Positions 47,292 to 55,621 are shown, counted from the stretch's first letter. The stretch is 64,000 nt of DNA from Chitinophagaceae bacterium (GCA_023957125.1 JAMLHL010000011.1:78678-142677), one strand, 5' to 3'. The notes: generated by a model from the letters alone, not told the origin. Translations and numbers: made by a program.

Positions 47292-47336
47292 CTGTTCTTA
47301 TCATTATTTTTTGTCTCAACAAACCTGCCAGGTATT

Positions 47337-47390
47337 AGACCGGTTTGTTTAAAAACATTAAAGACTGCGGTCTGACCTCCGGTACCGACC
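47337..47390. repeat. Dispersed single copy related to the 93-bp tandem repeat
   Basis: AGACCGG...TTGTTTAAAAACATTAAAGAC then CGGTCTGACCTCCGGTACCGACC in pieces aligns with the tail of one unit and the head of the next in the array at 35087-35394 (there CGGGCTGACCTGCGGTACCGACC). It lies in the trpD-trpC spacer, about 12 kb from the array. Confidence 0.7.
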
Positions 47391-47416
47391 ATTGCATTCT
47401 CAATTTTTCAAATTAC

Positions 47417-48409
47417 CTACTGCATCTCCCTCAGTTTATTAAGAGCCCCCAAAGCCTTCCCACTTTCCAGGCTTTCCACCGCTGCGAGATAGGCCTCTTC
47501 GTATTCGGGAAAAGCGCCGGTGCAATGCAAGGCCATCGCCGCATTAGCCAAAACAACTGCATTTTGCGCCCAGGTACCTCCTCCCTTAATTATAGTCATA
47601 AATAATTTCGCCGCTTCTTCCACGGTAGAGCCGCCGTAAATATCCTGCGCAGTAACGCTGCGCTTGCCTAATTGCCCGGGCGTCATAATCTGCTCACCCT
47701 CATTAGTAATAACTTTGGTGTCGTTGGTTAAAGAGATTTCATCATATCCATCCAGTCCGTGAATTATGGTAAATGCCTTACCGGTCTGTTGCAACAGGTA
47801 ATTATAGATCCTTGCCATCTCCAGGTTATATACACCAACGAGTTGAAAAGCCGGGCGGGCAGGATTGACCATCGGCCCTAACATATTAAAAAAGGTGCGA
47901 ATCGCCAGGTTTTTCCGAATGGCGCCAACCGCTTTTAAGGCCGGATGAAAAAGCGGGGCGTGCAAAAAACAGATATTCGCTTCTTCCACCTCTTTTTTCA
48001 ATTGGGCGTTATCAGATTTAAAACGGTAGCCCAACTGCTCCATCACATTGGAAGCGCCGCTCACCGAAGTAGCGCCGTAGTTGCCGTGCTTGGTCACTTT
48101 CTGACCGGTACCGGCAACAATAAAACAAGCCAGGGTGGAGATATTGAATGTATTTTTTCCGTCTCCACCCGTACCTACGATGTCCACTGTTTGGAAATCT
48201 TCCAAATGAACCGGAACGCACAATTCGAGCAGGGCATCTGCAAACCCGTGCAGTTCTTCAATGGTTATGGTACGCATAAGGTACACCGTTACAAAAGCAG
48301 TCACTTCACTTTCATTATAAACACCTTTCGATATATTTATCAAAACTTCTTTCGCCTGCTGGCGCGAAAGCGTTTTATAGGAAAATAAATATTGCAAAAT
48401 TTTCTTCAT
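47417..48409 (-). CDS. trpD: Anthranilate phosphoribosyltransferase
   Basis: 330 residues. The PRPP loop is VDIVGTGGDGKNTFNIST; KHGNYGATSVSGASNVMEQLG; RTFFNMLGPMVNPARP; GLDGYDEISL. It transfers phosphoribose to anthranilate. It stands 51 bp after trpG as a separate gene, not fused as in enterobacteria. Confidence 0.96.
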   Translation of the reverse strand: MKKILQYLFSYKTLSRQQAKEVLINISKGVYNESEVTAFVTVYLMRTITIEELHGFADALLELCVPVHLEDFQTVDIVGTGGDGKNTFNISTLACFIVAGTGQKVTKHGNYGATSVSGASNVMEQLGYRFKSDNAQLKKEVEEANICFLHAPLFHPALKAVGAIRKNLAIRTFFNMLGPMVNPARPAFQLVGVYNLEMARIYNYLLQQTGKAFTIIHGLDGYDEISLTNDTKVITNEGEQIMTPGQLGKRSVTAQDIYGGSTVEEAAKLFMTIIKGGGTWAQNAVVLANAAMALHCTGAFPEYEEAYLAAVESLESGKALGALNKLREMQ

Positions 48410-48460
48410 ATAAACGGGAATTAAACTCTTTAAAATTAATCTTCATCTTTTATACGGCGC

Positions 48461-49033
48461 CTATACAAAAAGCCAATTTCTCAGTATGCTTTCTCCTTCG
48501 GGGGTTAATATACTTTCCGGATGAAACTGCACCCCTCTCACATCGTATTCCTTGTGGCGAAGCGCCATGATTTGCCGGTCATCGTCTCTTGCCGTTACCA
48601 GCAGTTGATCGGGGAAACCATCTTCCTTTACCGCCCAGCTATGATACCTGCCGGCTTCTATGATATCCGGCAAGCCCGCAAACAACACCGGCTCCTTCTC
48701 GCTGTATAAACTAACCGGCGAGGCTACCCCGTGATAAACGGTACTTAAGTTCACCAGCTTGCCGCCAAATGTCTCCGCTATGGCCTGATGACCCAGACAT
48801 ACTCCCAAAATAGATTTTGAAGGAGCATACCGTTTGATGAGCGGGATCAATAGTCCGGCTTCACCGGGCAACCCTGGGCCGGGTGATAATATGATCTTAT
48901 CGTACTTATCTATTTCGTCAAGGGCAATCTGGTCATTGCGACACACGTCCACGTTCTGATGCAGTATTTTTTCAACCAGGTGTACCAGGTTATAGGTAAA
49001 AGAATCATAATTATCAAAAACCAGAATTTTCAT
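48461..49033 (-). CDS. trpG: Anthranilate synthase component II
   Basis: 190 residues of glutamine amidotransferase. NYDSFTYNLVHLVE; LSPGPGLPGEAGLL; nucleophile Cys in LGVCLGHQAIAETFGG; HSWAV; triad His-Glu in VRGVQFHPESILT. It supplies ammonia to TrpE. In some bacteria the same subunit also serves p-aminobenzoate synthase; no pabB is in the window. Confidence 0.95.
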   Translation of the reverse strand: MKILVFDNYDSFTYNLVHLVEKILHQNVDVCRNDQIALDEIDKYDKIILSPGPGLPGEAGLLIPLIKRYAPSKSILGVCLGHQAIAETFGGKLVNLSTVYHGVASPVSLYSEKEPVLFAGLPDIIEAGRYHSWAVKEDGFPDQLLVTARDDDRQIMALRHKEYDVRGVQFHPESILTPEGESILRNWLFV

Positions 49034-49097
49034 AAAACCTGTTGTTATTTAAAATCAATTATTCTCAATGATGATTACTGTCGGAGTGCTTTTTCAC

Positions 49098-50516
49098 TCA
49101 TATCTCACGGGCTTTTTCAACTGCCTTTTTCAGCGCATTCAATTTATTGTTCACCTCCTGCAATTCATTTTCGGGATCCGATGCCGCCACCACACCGGCT
49201 CCGGCCTGAGATACCAGGGTGTTGTTCCGGCTTAAAAAAGTGCGGATCATTATCGCATGGTTACAATCGCCGTTGAAGCCTACAAAACCAATGGCACCCC
49301 CATAATAGCTGCGGGCCGTAGGTTCAAAGGCATCTATCAATTGAATGGCTTTAAATTTAGGGGCACCACTTAAGGTACCCGCAGGAAAAGTAGCCGCCAG
49401 CAGACGAAAGGGATTGGTTCCCGGCCGTACATCCCCGTTTACCTCGCTCACCATATGGATCACGTGCGAATAATACTGGATCTGGCGGTTATGCTTAACC
49501 GTTACATGATCGCAATACCTGCTCAGGTCGTTCCTGGCAAGATCCACCAGCATCACATGTTCGGCATTTTCCTTGGGGTCCTGTAACAACTGATCGGCCA
49601 TTCGCTGATCGGCGACTTCATCGCCGGTGCGTTTGAACGTACCGGCAATAGGATGCACCACTGCCTTTCGGTTTCTGATAATCAACTGGCTTTCCGGAGA
49701 CGAACCGAGGAGCCGGTAATCGCCATAGTCAAAATAAAACAGATAGGGAGACGGATTGATATTGCGTAAAGCACGATACACGTTGAACTCATCTCCCAGG
49801 AACCGCTGTTCAAAACGCCTGCTCAGAACGATCTGGAATACATTTCCTTTATAACAATTTTCTATTCCTTTCTTTACCATTTTTTTGTAATCCCCGTCTG
49901 TCATATTGGAAGTTTCCGTTCCGTTCACCGCAAACGGGAATACCGGCACATCTTTGCTCCTGATCAGCGACTCCACCATTTCCATATCACTCTCTATCCC
50001 GGGGATACAATTTTCGCAGAGATACATTTCGTTCCTGAAATGATTGATGGCAATAATATACTGGTAGAGGCGATAGCGCATAAGCGGGATGGCACCGTTC
50101 TTCGGGGAACGATCAGACAGTTGAATGGTATCAAAAAACTGGATAGCATCAAAACCGGTATAACCATATAATCCCTGCACGGAGGCGATCACCTTATCAG
50201 CAGAAGGAACCACTTCAAATCGTTGCATGAAGCTCCACAATATGTCAGGCACCGCAGCAGGGTCGTCTATTGCGATCCGTTCGGGCTGCTGCCCGGGGAG
50301 CTTCAATTCTATAGAACGCCGGCTCGTTATTTCCATACCGGCAATGGCATTGATACAAATAAAGGAAAAACTGTTTTCCGCGGTATGATAATCGGCGCTC
50401 TCCAGCAGGATGGTATCGCGAAACCGGTCTCTCACCCGTAAATAAATACCAACCGGCGTATAAACATCGGAGAGCATTTTTTTAAATTGTGTTTTGATTT
50501 CAATTTTCTTTATCAT
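49098..50516 (-). CDS. trpE: Anthranilate synthase component I
   Basis: 472 residues of chorismate-using enzyme. The N-terminal tryptophan feedback site LLES is at about 37-40 (TILLESADYH). Catalytic region: VLSRRFEQRF, LLGSSPESQL, HPIAGTFKRTGDE, NAEHVMLVDLARNDLSRYC, GTLSGAPKFKAIQLID, YYGGAIGFVGFNGDCNHAIMIRT and AGAGVVAASDPENE. It converts chorismate to anthranilate and is expected to be inhibited by tryptophan. It is the first structural gene of the trp run, controlled by the leader and attenuator at 50537-50656. Confidence 0.96.
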   Translation of the reverse strand: MIKKIEIKTQFKKMLSDVYTPVGIYLRVRDRFRDTILLESADYHTAENSFSFICINAIAGMEITSRRSIELKLPGQQPERIAIDDPAAVPDILWSFMQRFEVVPSADKVIASVQGLYGYTGFDAIQFFDTIQLSDRSPKNGAIPLMRYRLYQYIIAINHFRNEMYLCENCIPGIESDMEMVESLIRSKDVPVFPFAVNGTETSNMTDGDYKKMVKKGIENCYKGNVFQIVLSRRFEQRFLGDEFNVYRALRNINPSPYLFYFDYGDYRLLGSSPESQLIIRNRKAVVHPIAGTFKRTGDEVADQRMADQLLQDPKENAEHVMLVDLARNDLSRYCDHVTVKHNRQIQYYSHVIHMVSEVNGDVRPGTNPFRLLAATFPAGTLSGAPKFKAIQLIDAFEPTARSYYGGAIGFVGFNGDCNHAIMIRTFLSRNNTLVSQAGAGVVAASDPENELQEVNNKLNALKKAVEKAREI

Positions 50517-50536
50517 TGTGCTGAACCTGTTTTCAT

Positions 50537-50564
50537 AAAAAAACCCCGGAAATCACCGGGGCTT
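50537..50564 (-). terminator. trp attenuator hairpin
   Basis: On the minus strand AAG-CCCCGG-TGATTT-CCGGGG followed by seven T: stem 50561-50556 with 50549-50544, U-run 50543-50537. The 5' arm AAGCCCC can instead pair with GGGGCTT in the last codons of trpL (codons 17-19), a 7-bp perfect antiterminator. It ends 20 bp before the trpE start. Confidence 0.88.
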
Positions 50565-50596
50565 AATATTGTATTTGCATAAATAAGATAATGACC

Positions 50597-50656
50597 TTAC
50601 AAGCCCCAAAGAGAGTTTGTATGCCACCACCAGTATTTATTTGAATTGATTTTCAT
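50597..50656 (-). CDS. trpL: trp operon leader peptide
   Basis: ATG 50656-50654 to TAA 50599-50597 encodes 19 residues, MKINSNKYWWWHTNSLWGL. Three consecutive Trp codons (9-11) and a fourth at 17 make 21 percent Trp. If ribosomes stall at WWW when charged tRNA-Trp is low, the GGGGCTT at codons 17-19 is free to pair with the terminator arm and transcription continues. If the peptide is finished, the ribosome covers that segment and the terminator forms. No clear Shine-Dalgarno is visible. GACATTTG (about 50670) is a possible -7 element. Confidence 0.9.
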   Translation of the reverse strand: MKINSNKYWWWHTNSLWGL

Positions 50657-50752
50657 AAATGTGAAACAAATGTCAGGGGTTTTTTGTTAATAAAAAAATT
50701 TTAGTTTAGTTTTTCCAAATTATTTTTACCCATCCCTAAGCAACTCATTCCA

Positions 50753-51841
50753 ATGCAACAAAAAAGACTTCTCTCCCTGGACTTTCTTCGTGGTCTGATC
50801 ATGGTATTTTTAGCCTTAGAAGCAGCCGGGTTATATCGTGTATTAAATGACGCTGCCGACGGAAGCTGGTGGTATAATATTACGGTTCAATTTAAACACC
50901 ACCCCTGGAACGGACTCCGGTTCTGGGATTTGATACAACCCGGCTTCATGTTCATTGCCGGAACGGCCATGGCGTATTCTTTAAAAAAGCAACAACAGAA
51001 CGGCGTTCCCTGGACACAGTCTTTCCGCAAGGCCCTGAAAAGAAGTGGCTGGTTGTTTTTCTGGGGCGTGTTAAATTATGCCGTAAAGAAGGACGGGCTC
51101 GCCTTTGAACTATGGAATGTACTGACCCAGCTTTCATTTACCCTGTTACTGGCTTTCCTGATTTTTCATTTAAGCGCTAAAACCCAGATCGCTATTTGCG
51201 CCGGTTTGTTGTTACTAACTGAAATACTCTACCGCTTTACCCATATACCGGGATTTGACCAGCCTTTTGTCAACGGCCACAATTTTGGTAATTACGTGGA
51301 TCTGCTGCTGATGAATAAGATCAACAGCGGGGGTTGGGTAGCCATCAACTGTATTCCTACGGCGGTACACACCATCGCCGGCGCTCTGGCAGGCAAATTG
51401 CTGCAAAGTGAATCTACACGGAAAACAAGACAATTGCTGATCTGGGGTCTCGGCTGCCTGGTGGTGGGCTTTGGTCTCGACTGGCTTCATATAACGCCTA
51501 TCATTAAACGCATTGCTACCACATCTTTCACCATGGCGTCTCTCGGCTGGTGTTTGCTGGCTTTAGCCGCCTGTTACTGGTGGATTGATATCCGCAACCA
51601 CCGGAAACATCTTCTTCTGTTTACCGTAGTAGGCATGAATTCCATTTTTATTTACCTGTTTTTCGAAATCGTCGGGGGAAGATGGTTCAACGGCTATGTA
51701 GGCGCCGTGACCAACGGACTGATGGAAATGGCCCATTTTCCCGAATTGCTGATGCGATTGATCACCAGCCTGGTCATATTTGGATTAGAGTGGTGGCTGT
51801 GTTATTACTTATATAAAAAGAAGATATTTTTTAAGCTGTAG
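50753..51841 (+). CDS. DUF5009 / heparan-alpha-glucosaminide N-acetyltransferase-like membrane protein
   Basis: 362 residues, about 10 transmembrane segments. It begins RLLSLDFLRGLIMVFLALEA, the family hallmark, and continues with FWDLIQPGFMFIAGTAMAYS (conserved region with catalytic-type residues), NCIPTAVHTIAGALAG and SIFIYLFFEIVGG. Relatives (NagX, human HGSNAT) acetylate sugar amino groups across a membrane. Activity here is presumed, not shown. It is divergent from the trp leader, so the 96 bp between must hold both promoters. Confidence 0.82.
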   Translation: MQQKRLLSLDFLRGLIMVFLALEAAGLYRVLNDAADGSWWYNITVQFKHHPWNGLRFWDLIQPGFMFIAGTAMAYSLKKQQQNGVPWTQSFRKALKRSGWLFFWGVLNYAVKKDGLAFELWNVLTQLSFTLLLAFLIFHLSAKTQIAICAGLLLLTEILYRFTHIPGFDQPFVNGHNFGNYVDLLLMNKINSGGWVAINCIPTAVHTIAGALAGKLLQSESTRKTRQLLIWGLGCLVVGFGLDWLHITPIIKRIATTSFTMASLGWCLLALAACYWWIDIRNHRKHLLLFTVVGMNSIFIYLFFEIVGGRWFNGYVGAVTNGLMEMAHFPELLMRLITSLVIFGLEWWLCYYLYKKKIFFKL

Positions 51842-51858
51842 CAATTATTTATCTGCCG

Positions 51859-53166
51859 CTATACCACTACACCTTCAAGGTCAAAATCGTAGGCTTTGAT
51901 AATTTTAATATTTACAAATTCGCCCACCGGCAGGGTTTGATCGCCGGCAATGATCACTTCATTGTCCACTTCCACGGAATCAAATTCGGTGCGGCCGATG
52001 TACCGTCCGGCCTCTCTTCTGTCAACCAGAGTTTTAAATACCTTCCCCAGTTTTTCCTGGTTTTTCCGGTAACTGATCTCCTGCTGTACCTCCATTATCT
52101 CCTGCGCTCTCCGCTCCTTTTCTTCCTGTGGAATATCATCCGGTAAAGCGTGGGCGGCCGTATCTTCTTCATGAGAATACGTGAAAATACCCACCCGGTC
52201 AAACTGATGTTTCTTCAAAAAACCCTTCAGGTCTTCCACATCTTCTTCCGTTTCACCGGGAAACCCGGCAATCAGCGTTGTACGCAAACAAATTTCGGGA
52301 ATACGGTTTTTTATCTCACCCATCAGATCTTCCATCTCAGATCGGGTGATCTGCCGTCGCATGGCCTTTAGAATCTTATCGCTACTATGCTGGATGGGCA
52401 TGTCCAGGTAGTTGCAAATATTGGGATGCGCTTTCATCACATCAACGATCTCCAAAGGGAATTTAGAAGGATAGGCATAATGCAGGCGGATCCATTCCAA
52501 ACCTTTTATGTCTGCCAGTGCATGAAGCAGATTGGGAAGTTCTCTCTTTTTATAAATATCCAGTCCGTAATACGTGAGTTCCTGGGCGATCAGCATGATC
52601 TCCTTCACCCCGCGACTGACTAATTTTTCGGCTTCGGCAACGATCTGCTCTACCGGCTTACTAACATGATGCCCCCGCATCAAAGGAATGGCGCAAAAAG
52701 CACAGGTGCGATTGCATCCTTCCGATATTTTCATGTAGGCATAATGTCGCGGCGTACTCAACATGCGCTCCCCCACCAGTTCTGTTTTATAATCCGCTTT
52801 AAATCTTTTCAAGATCAGGGGTAGTTCCATGGTTCCAAACCAGGCATCCACTTCGGGGATCTCTTTTTCGAGGCTTCTCCTGTATCGCTCCGATAAGCAC
52901 CCGGTAACATATACCTTATCCAGCCTTCCCCGTTTTTTCAGATCCACCTGTTCCAAAATGGTATTAACAGATTCCTCTTTAGCCCTGTCTATAAATCCAC
53001 AGGTATTGATCACCACAATATTATGATCGCTTTTTTTACTTTCATGCGCTACATTAATATCATTGGCCTTCAGTTGTCCGCTCAGCACCTCGCTATCCAC
53101 CATGTTCTTACTACAGCCGAGGGTAATGATATTCACCTTGTCCTTCCGGAGTGTTTTTGTTTTCAT
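51859..53166 (-). CDS. rimO: Ribosomal protein S12 methylthiotransferase
   Basis: 435 residues from Met at 53166 (MKTKTLRKDKVNIITLGCSKN); the frame has 11 more codons upstream without family similarity. MTTase domain with Cys in TLGCSKNMVDSE, NTCGFIDRAKEES and VTGCLSERY for the second cluster; radical-SAM CxxxCxxC in SEGCNRTCAFCAIP; IRLHYAYPSKFP; LIAGFPGETEED; C-terminal TRAM domain ending YDFDLEGVVV. It adds a methylthio group to Asp of S12. It converges on the DUF5009 gene. Confidence 0.95.
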   Translation of the reverse strand: MKTKTLRKDKVNIITLGCSKNMVDSEVLSGQLKANDINVAHESKKSDHNIVVINTCGFIDRAKEESVNTILEQVDLKKRGRLDKVYVTGCLSERYRRSLEKEIPEVDAWFGTMELPLILKRFKADYKTELVGERMLSTPRHYAYMKISEGCNRTCAFCAIPLMRGHHVSKPVEQIVAEAEKLVSRGVKEIMLIAQELTYYGLDIYKKRELPNLLHALADIKGLEWIRLHYAYPSKFPLEIVDVMKAHPNICNYLDMPIQHSSDKILKAMRRQITRSEMEDLMGEIKNRIPEICLRTTLIAGFPGETEEDVEDLKGFLKKHQFDRVGIFTYSHEEDTAAHALPDDIPQEEKERRAQEIMEVQQEISYRKNQEKLGKVFKTLVDRREAGRYIGRTEFDSVEVDNEVIIAGDQTLPVGEFVNIKIIKAYDFDLEGVVV

Positions 53167-53278
53167 ACAGGCGGCAAAATTACAGAATATTGGCAGCAAC
53201 TCCGGCGTGTTTTTAGCCCTCCCCCAACCGCGTTGCCCGTAAATACAGAAAAAGATTTTTTTATTTCAAATGAATCTA

Positions 53279-53286
53279 TACTTTTG
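53279..53286 (+). promoter_or_regulatory. Candidate -7 element for the SAM riboswitch transcript
   Basis: TACTTTTG matches the Bacteroidota TAnnTTTG consensus. It lies 51 bp before the riboswitch P1 stem. A TTTG at -33 is not clear; only T-rich sequence is there. Confidence 0.4.
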
Positions 53287-53336
53287 CGCCATCCTTATCA
53301 GGATATACTTTCAATACTCTTCTTAAAAGGGTCTTG

Positions 53337-53438
53337 ATTTATAAAGAAGTGGCGAGAGACTGGCTCGATGACCCACTGGCAACCGACAAAAATTGTAAAG
53401 GTGCCAAATCCTGTCTCCCAAACGGAGAACATATAAAT
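53337..53438 (+). promoter_or_regulatory. SAM-I (S-box) riboswitch
   Basis: All core parts are readable. P1: ATTTATA (53337-53343) with TATAAAT (53432-53438). P2/kink-turn region: GTGGCGAGAGACTGGC, TCGATGACCCAC. P3: CTGGCAACC ... GGTGCCAAATCC, with TGGCA/TGCCA pairing. P4: TCTCC / GGAGA. The conserved GGTGCCAAATCC and CTGGCAACC strings are diagnostic. It should sense S-adenosylmethionine. Instead of directly meeting a gene, it is followed by a Cys-rich leader ORF and a terminator. Confidence 0.92.
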
Positions 53439-53446
53439 TAAAAGAC

Positions 53447-53563
53447 ATGATCAAAAACAACAGCAACCTTTTAGATTTCTCTCACGGAATTCCGGTACGA
53501 ATAGCTGAAGCAAAAATTTCTTCTGCAATTGCTACCCTCCGAATGTCTTGTTGTTGCTGTTAA
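53447..53563 (+). CDS. Short leader ORF ending in four Cys codons
   Basis: ATG 53447 to TAA 53561-53563, 38 residues, beginning MIKNNSNLLDF and ending LRMSCCCC-stop. Four consecutive Cys codons (TGT TGT TGC TGT) immediately before the stop are highly unlikely by chance and resemble stalling tracts of attenuator leaders. It starts 8 bp after the SAM riboswitch and is followed 32 bp later by an intrinsic terminator. Cysteine-sensing by ribosome stalling is inference. No clear ribosome-binding site; the upstream AATTAAAAGAC is A-rich. Confidence 0.7.
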   Translation: MIKNNSNLLDFSHGIPVRIAEAKISSAIATLRMSCCCC

Positions 53564-53595
53564 TTCCAGGCAGATCATCCATCTGGTAAAAGGCT

Positions 53596-53615
53596 AAAAA
53601 CCATCCGGTTTTTTT
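53596..53615 (+). terminator. Intrinsic terminator / attenuator before osmC-type gene
   Basis: AAAAACC-ATCC-GGTTTTTTT: stem 53596-53602 with 53607-53613 and a seven-T run. A second small hairpin, CAGAT-CATCC-ATCTG, at about 53571-53585 lies between the leader stop codon and this stem. The position, between leader ORF and gene, suits attenuation. Confidence 0.7.
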
Positions 53616-53677
53616 AGGCTACGGCACTGCCTCTTCTTTCCGCAATTTATCATTCACTTTTAAATATCAATTGTACT

Positions 53678-54199
53678 ATGTCAACTCATGTAAAAAAATC
53701 CATTGAATCTCTAATTCAACAGATCAAAAACAACCCCAATGAAGCCAAAGCCGTCTTTGAAGCCACTTCAGTACTCGGAAAACAGGTTCACGTAAAAAGT
53801 ACGGCCCGCCAGTTTGAATTTCATTTTGATGAACCGGAGCTCTTAGGCGGAAAAGACGCCGATCCCAATCCGGTGGAATACGTATTAGGCGCATTAGGCG
53901 CCTGCCAGGCAATTGTCTATCGTGCGCTTGCCTCCCTGAAGGGTATTCAATTAGAAAACGTTACTGTAAAAACCAAAGGACATTTAGACCTGCAGGGATT
54001 TCTGGGGCTCGACAGCAAAGTGCGGCCCGGATTTAATAAAGTGGAATTTGAAACAGAGATTGTTTCCCCGGAGGAGCCGCAAACACTGGAGAGATTGGCG
54101 CAACAGGCAGAGGCATTGTGCCCGGTATTAGACATCCTTTCCAACCCCATTGAAGTAAGCGGGAAAGTTGTCATCAAACAGTTAGAGGAAGCAAACTAA
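53678..54199 (+). CDS. OsmC-family protein
   Basis: 173 residues. The two redox/ligand cysteines of the family are Cys76 in LGALGACQAIVYRA and Cys148 in AEALCPVLDIL; VEYVLGALGAC is the typical helix start. OsmC/Ohr proteins reduce organic hydroperoxides, but members in sulfur-metabolism settings are less understood. The regulation upstream (SAM riboswitch, poly-Cys leader, terminator) points to sulfur amino acid status rather than peroxide stress. The family is certain, the substrate not. No further gene follows on this strand before 59813, so it is probably monocistronic. Confidence 0.9.
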   Translation: MSTHVKKSIESLIQQIKNNPNEAKAVFEATSVLGKQVHVKSTARQFEFHFDEPELLGGKDADPNPVEYVLGALGACQAIVYRALASLKGIQLENVTVKTKGHLDLQGFLGLDSKVRPGFNKVEFETEIVSPEEPQTLERLAQQAEALCPVLDILSNPIEVSGKVVIKQLEEAN

Positions 54200-54332
54200 C
54201 GCCAGGAAAATTCTAAGAATACCCGACATACCTGAAAATGCTCACAGATCACCCGGAAAAGCAGGGATGGATTTCTTCCGTGATAATCCGGCGTATCTGT
54301 GAGCCACATCAGGTTAAGAAAAACACCGGTTC

Positions 54333-54478
54333 GCGGGAAAAATTCTCCCGCAGATAGCGCAGAAGACCGCGGATGATGGTTTTTTTGAGAGAGATGAAAT
54401 ACACTAATTTCTCAGCGTAGATCAGCGGGATCAGCGGGAAAAACTCTCCCGCAGATAGCGCAGAAGACCGCGGATGAT
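54333..54478. repeat. Pair of 45-bp direct repeats in intergenic region
   Basis: GCGGGAAAAA[T/C]TCTCCCGC... to ...GACCGCGGATGAT occurs at 54333-54377 and 54434-54478, differing at one base, 101 bp apart. Each contains the hairpin GCGGGA / TCCCGC. Related pieces (AACATCCGCG, GTCATCCGCG) follow to 54525. The whole 344-bp gap between osmC and the SMP-30 gene is made of such material and no gene. Confidence 0.85.
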
Positions 54479-54543
54479 TTCCATGAACATCCGCGTTTTG
54501 CCAAAGGCAATCCGTGTCATCCGCGTTCCAACTGACCACTCTA

Positions 54544-55506
54544 TCAGTATCCCGCCCTTTTTACCTTCATTTGCAGCGTGTACACCGATTCAGAGGCTGT
54601 TATAAAAAGCGTTTTCCCATCTCTCCCCCCAAAACATACATTCCCTACCCATCCGGAAGGAACCGGAATATTACCAATCCTTTTTCCTTTGGGATCAAAC
54701 ACAGTTACGCCTTTCCCGGTGATGTACAGATTTCCTTTATTATCAAGGATCATCCCGTCGGAGCCTTCCGAAACAAAGAGGGTCCGGTTGGACAGACTGC
54801 CGTCTTTATTGATTTGATAGGTATAGGTTTTGCCGGCGCCGATGTCGGTGACATATAAAGTCTTTCCATCCGGTGTACCGATGATCCCATTGGGGCGCAC
54901 ATAATCCGCATCTGCTACCACCACCTCCGATGCACCCGGCGCTAAGTAATAAACCTTCTGCCCATCAAGATCGGGTTTTGTTCTTTCCCAGTAATCCCGT
55001 TGATAATAAGGATCCGTAAAATAAATCCCGCCCTTCCTATCTATCCACAGGTCATTAGGACCATTAAAGCGTCGCCCCTGGTAATTACGGAGTAATACTT
55101 TTACGTTTTTATCCGGACTGATAGACCATATCTCACTGTTTTCATCGGCACAGGCCACAAGGTTGCCTTTACGGTCGAAGAACATCCCGTTGGCACGCCC
55201 GGCTTTATCCATGAAAACAGACAGGTTACCTTCTGTATCGTATTTCCAGATTTTGTTATTCGGCTGATCGGTAAAAAAAATATTCCCGTTTTTGTCGGCA
55301 GCCGGCCCTTCGGTAAACTTAAACTGGCTGGAAACTTTCTGCAGTACAGCCCCGTCCCCGATCAGTACAGACAGTCCACCTATGGTATCCGCCTGTTGTT
55401 GAAGCATATCAGACGCCTCTGTTCTAACCGGTTGCGCTCTTTCTCCCATAACCGATGTAAATACCAGGCATATACCTGCTATCAGAATAGATCTAACCAT
55501 AGTCAA
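54544..55506 (-). CDS. Exported SMP-30/gluconolactonase-like protein
   Basis: 320 residues with a signal peptide (MTMVRSILIAGICLVFTSVMG). A six-bladed propeller with SGL-family motifs: FTEGPAADKNGNIFFTD (metal Glu), NGPNDLWIDRKGGIYFTDP, DYVRPNGIIGTPDGKTLYVTD (Asn ligand) and SEGSDGMILDNKGNLYI (Asp ligand). It should hydrolyse a sugar lactone in the periplasm. The Gfo/Idh gene that could make such a lactone lies 106 bp upstream on the same strand. Confidence 0.9.
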   Translation of the reverse strand: MTMVRSILIAGICLVFTSVMGERAQPVRTEASDMLQQQADTIGGLSVLIGDGAVLQKVSSQFKFTEGPAADKNGNIFFTDQPNNKIWKYDTEGNLSVFMDKAGRANGMFFDRKGNLVACADENSEIWSISPDKNVKVLLRNYQGRRFNGPNDLWIDRKGGIYFTDPYYQRDYWERTKPDLDGQKVYYLAPGASEVVVADADYVRPNGIIGTPDGKTLYVTDIGAGKTYTYQINKDGSLSNRTLFVSEGSDGMILDNKGNLYITGKGVTVFDPKGKRIGNIPVPSGWVGNVCFGGRDGKTLFITASESVYTLQMKVKRAGY

Positions 55507-55588
55507 TGTTATTTTGTCATTATTTCCCGAATAAAAGCAATCCTAATTTCAAGATCAATCGGTCGCCCGTTTCTGCCCCCAATCTCCA

Positions 55589-55621
55589 ATATCAAATTTC
55601 AAATCTCAAATCTCAAATCTT
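55589..55621. repeat. CTCAAAT heptad repeat at a gene end
   Basis: ATCAAATTTCAAATCTCAAA then CTCAAATCT repeats with 7-bp spacing. Read on the minus strand it is GATTTGA repeated, overlapping the stop codon of the Gfo/Idh gene (55613). Same type as at 43591-43620. Confidence 0.65.
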
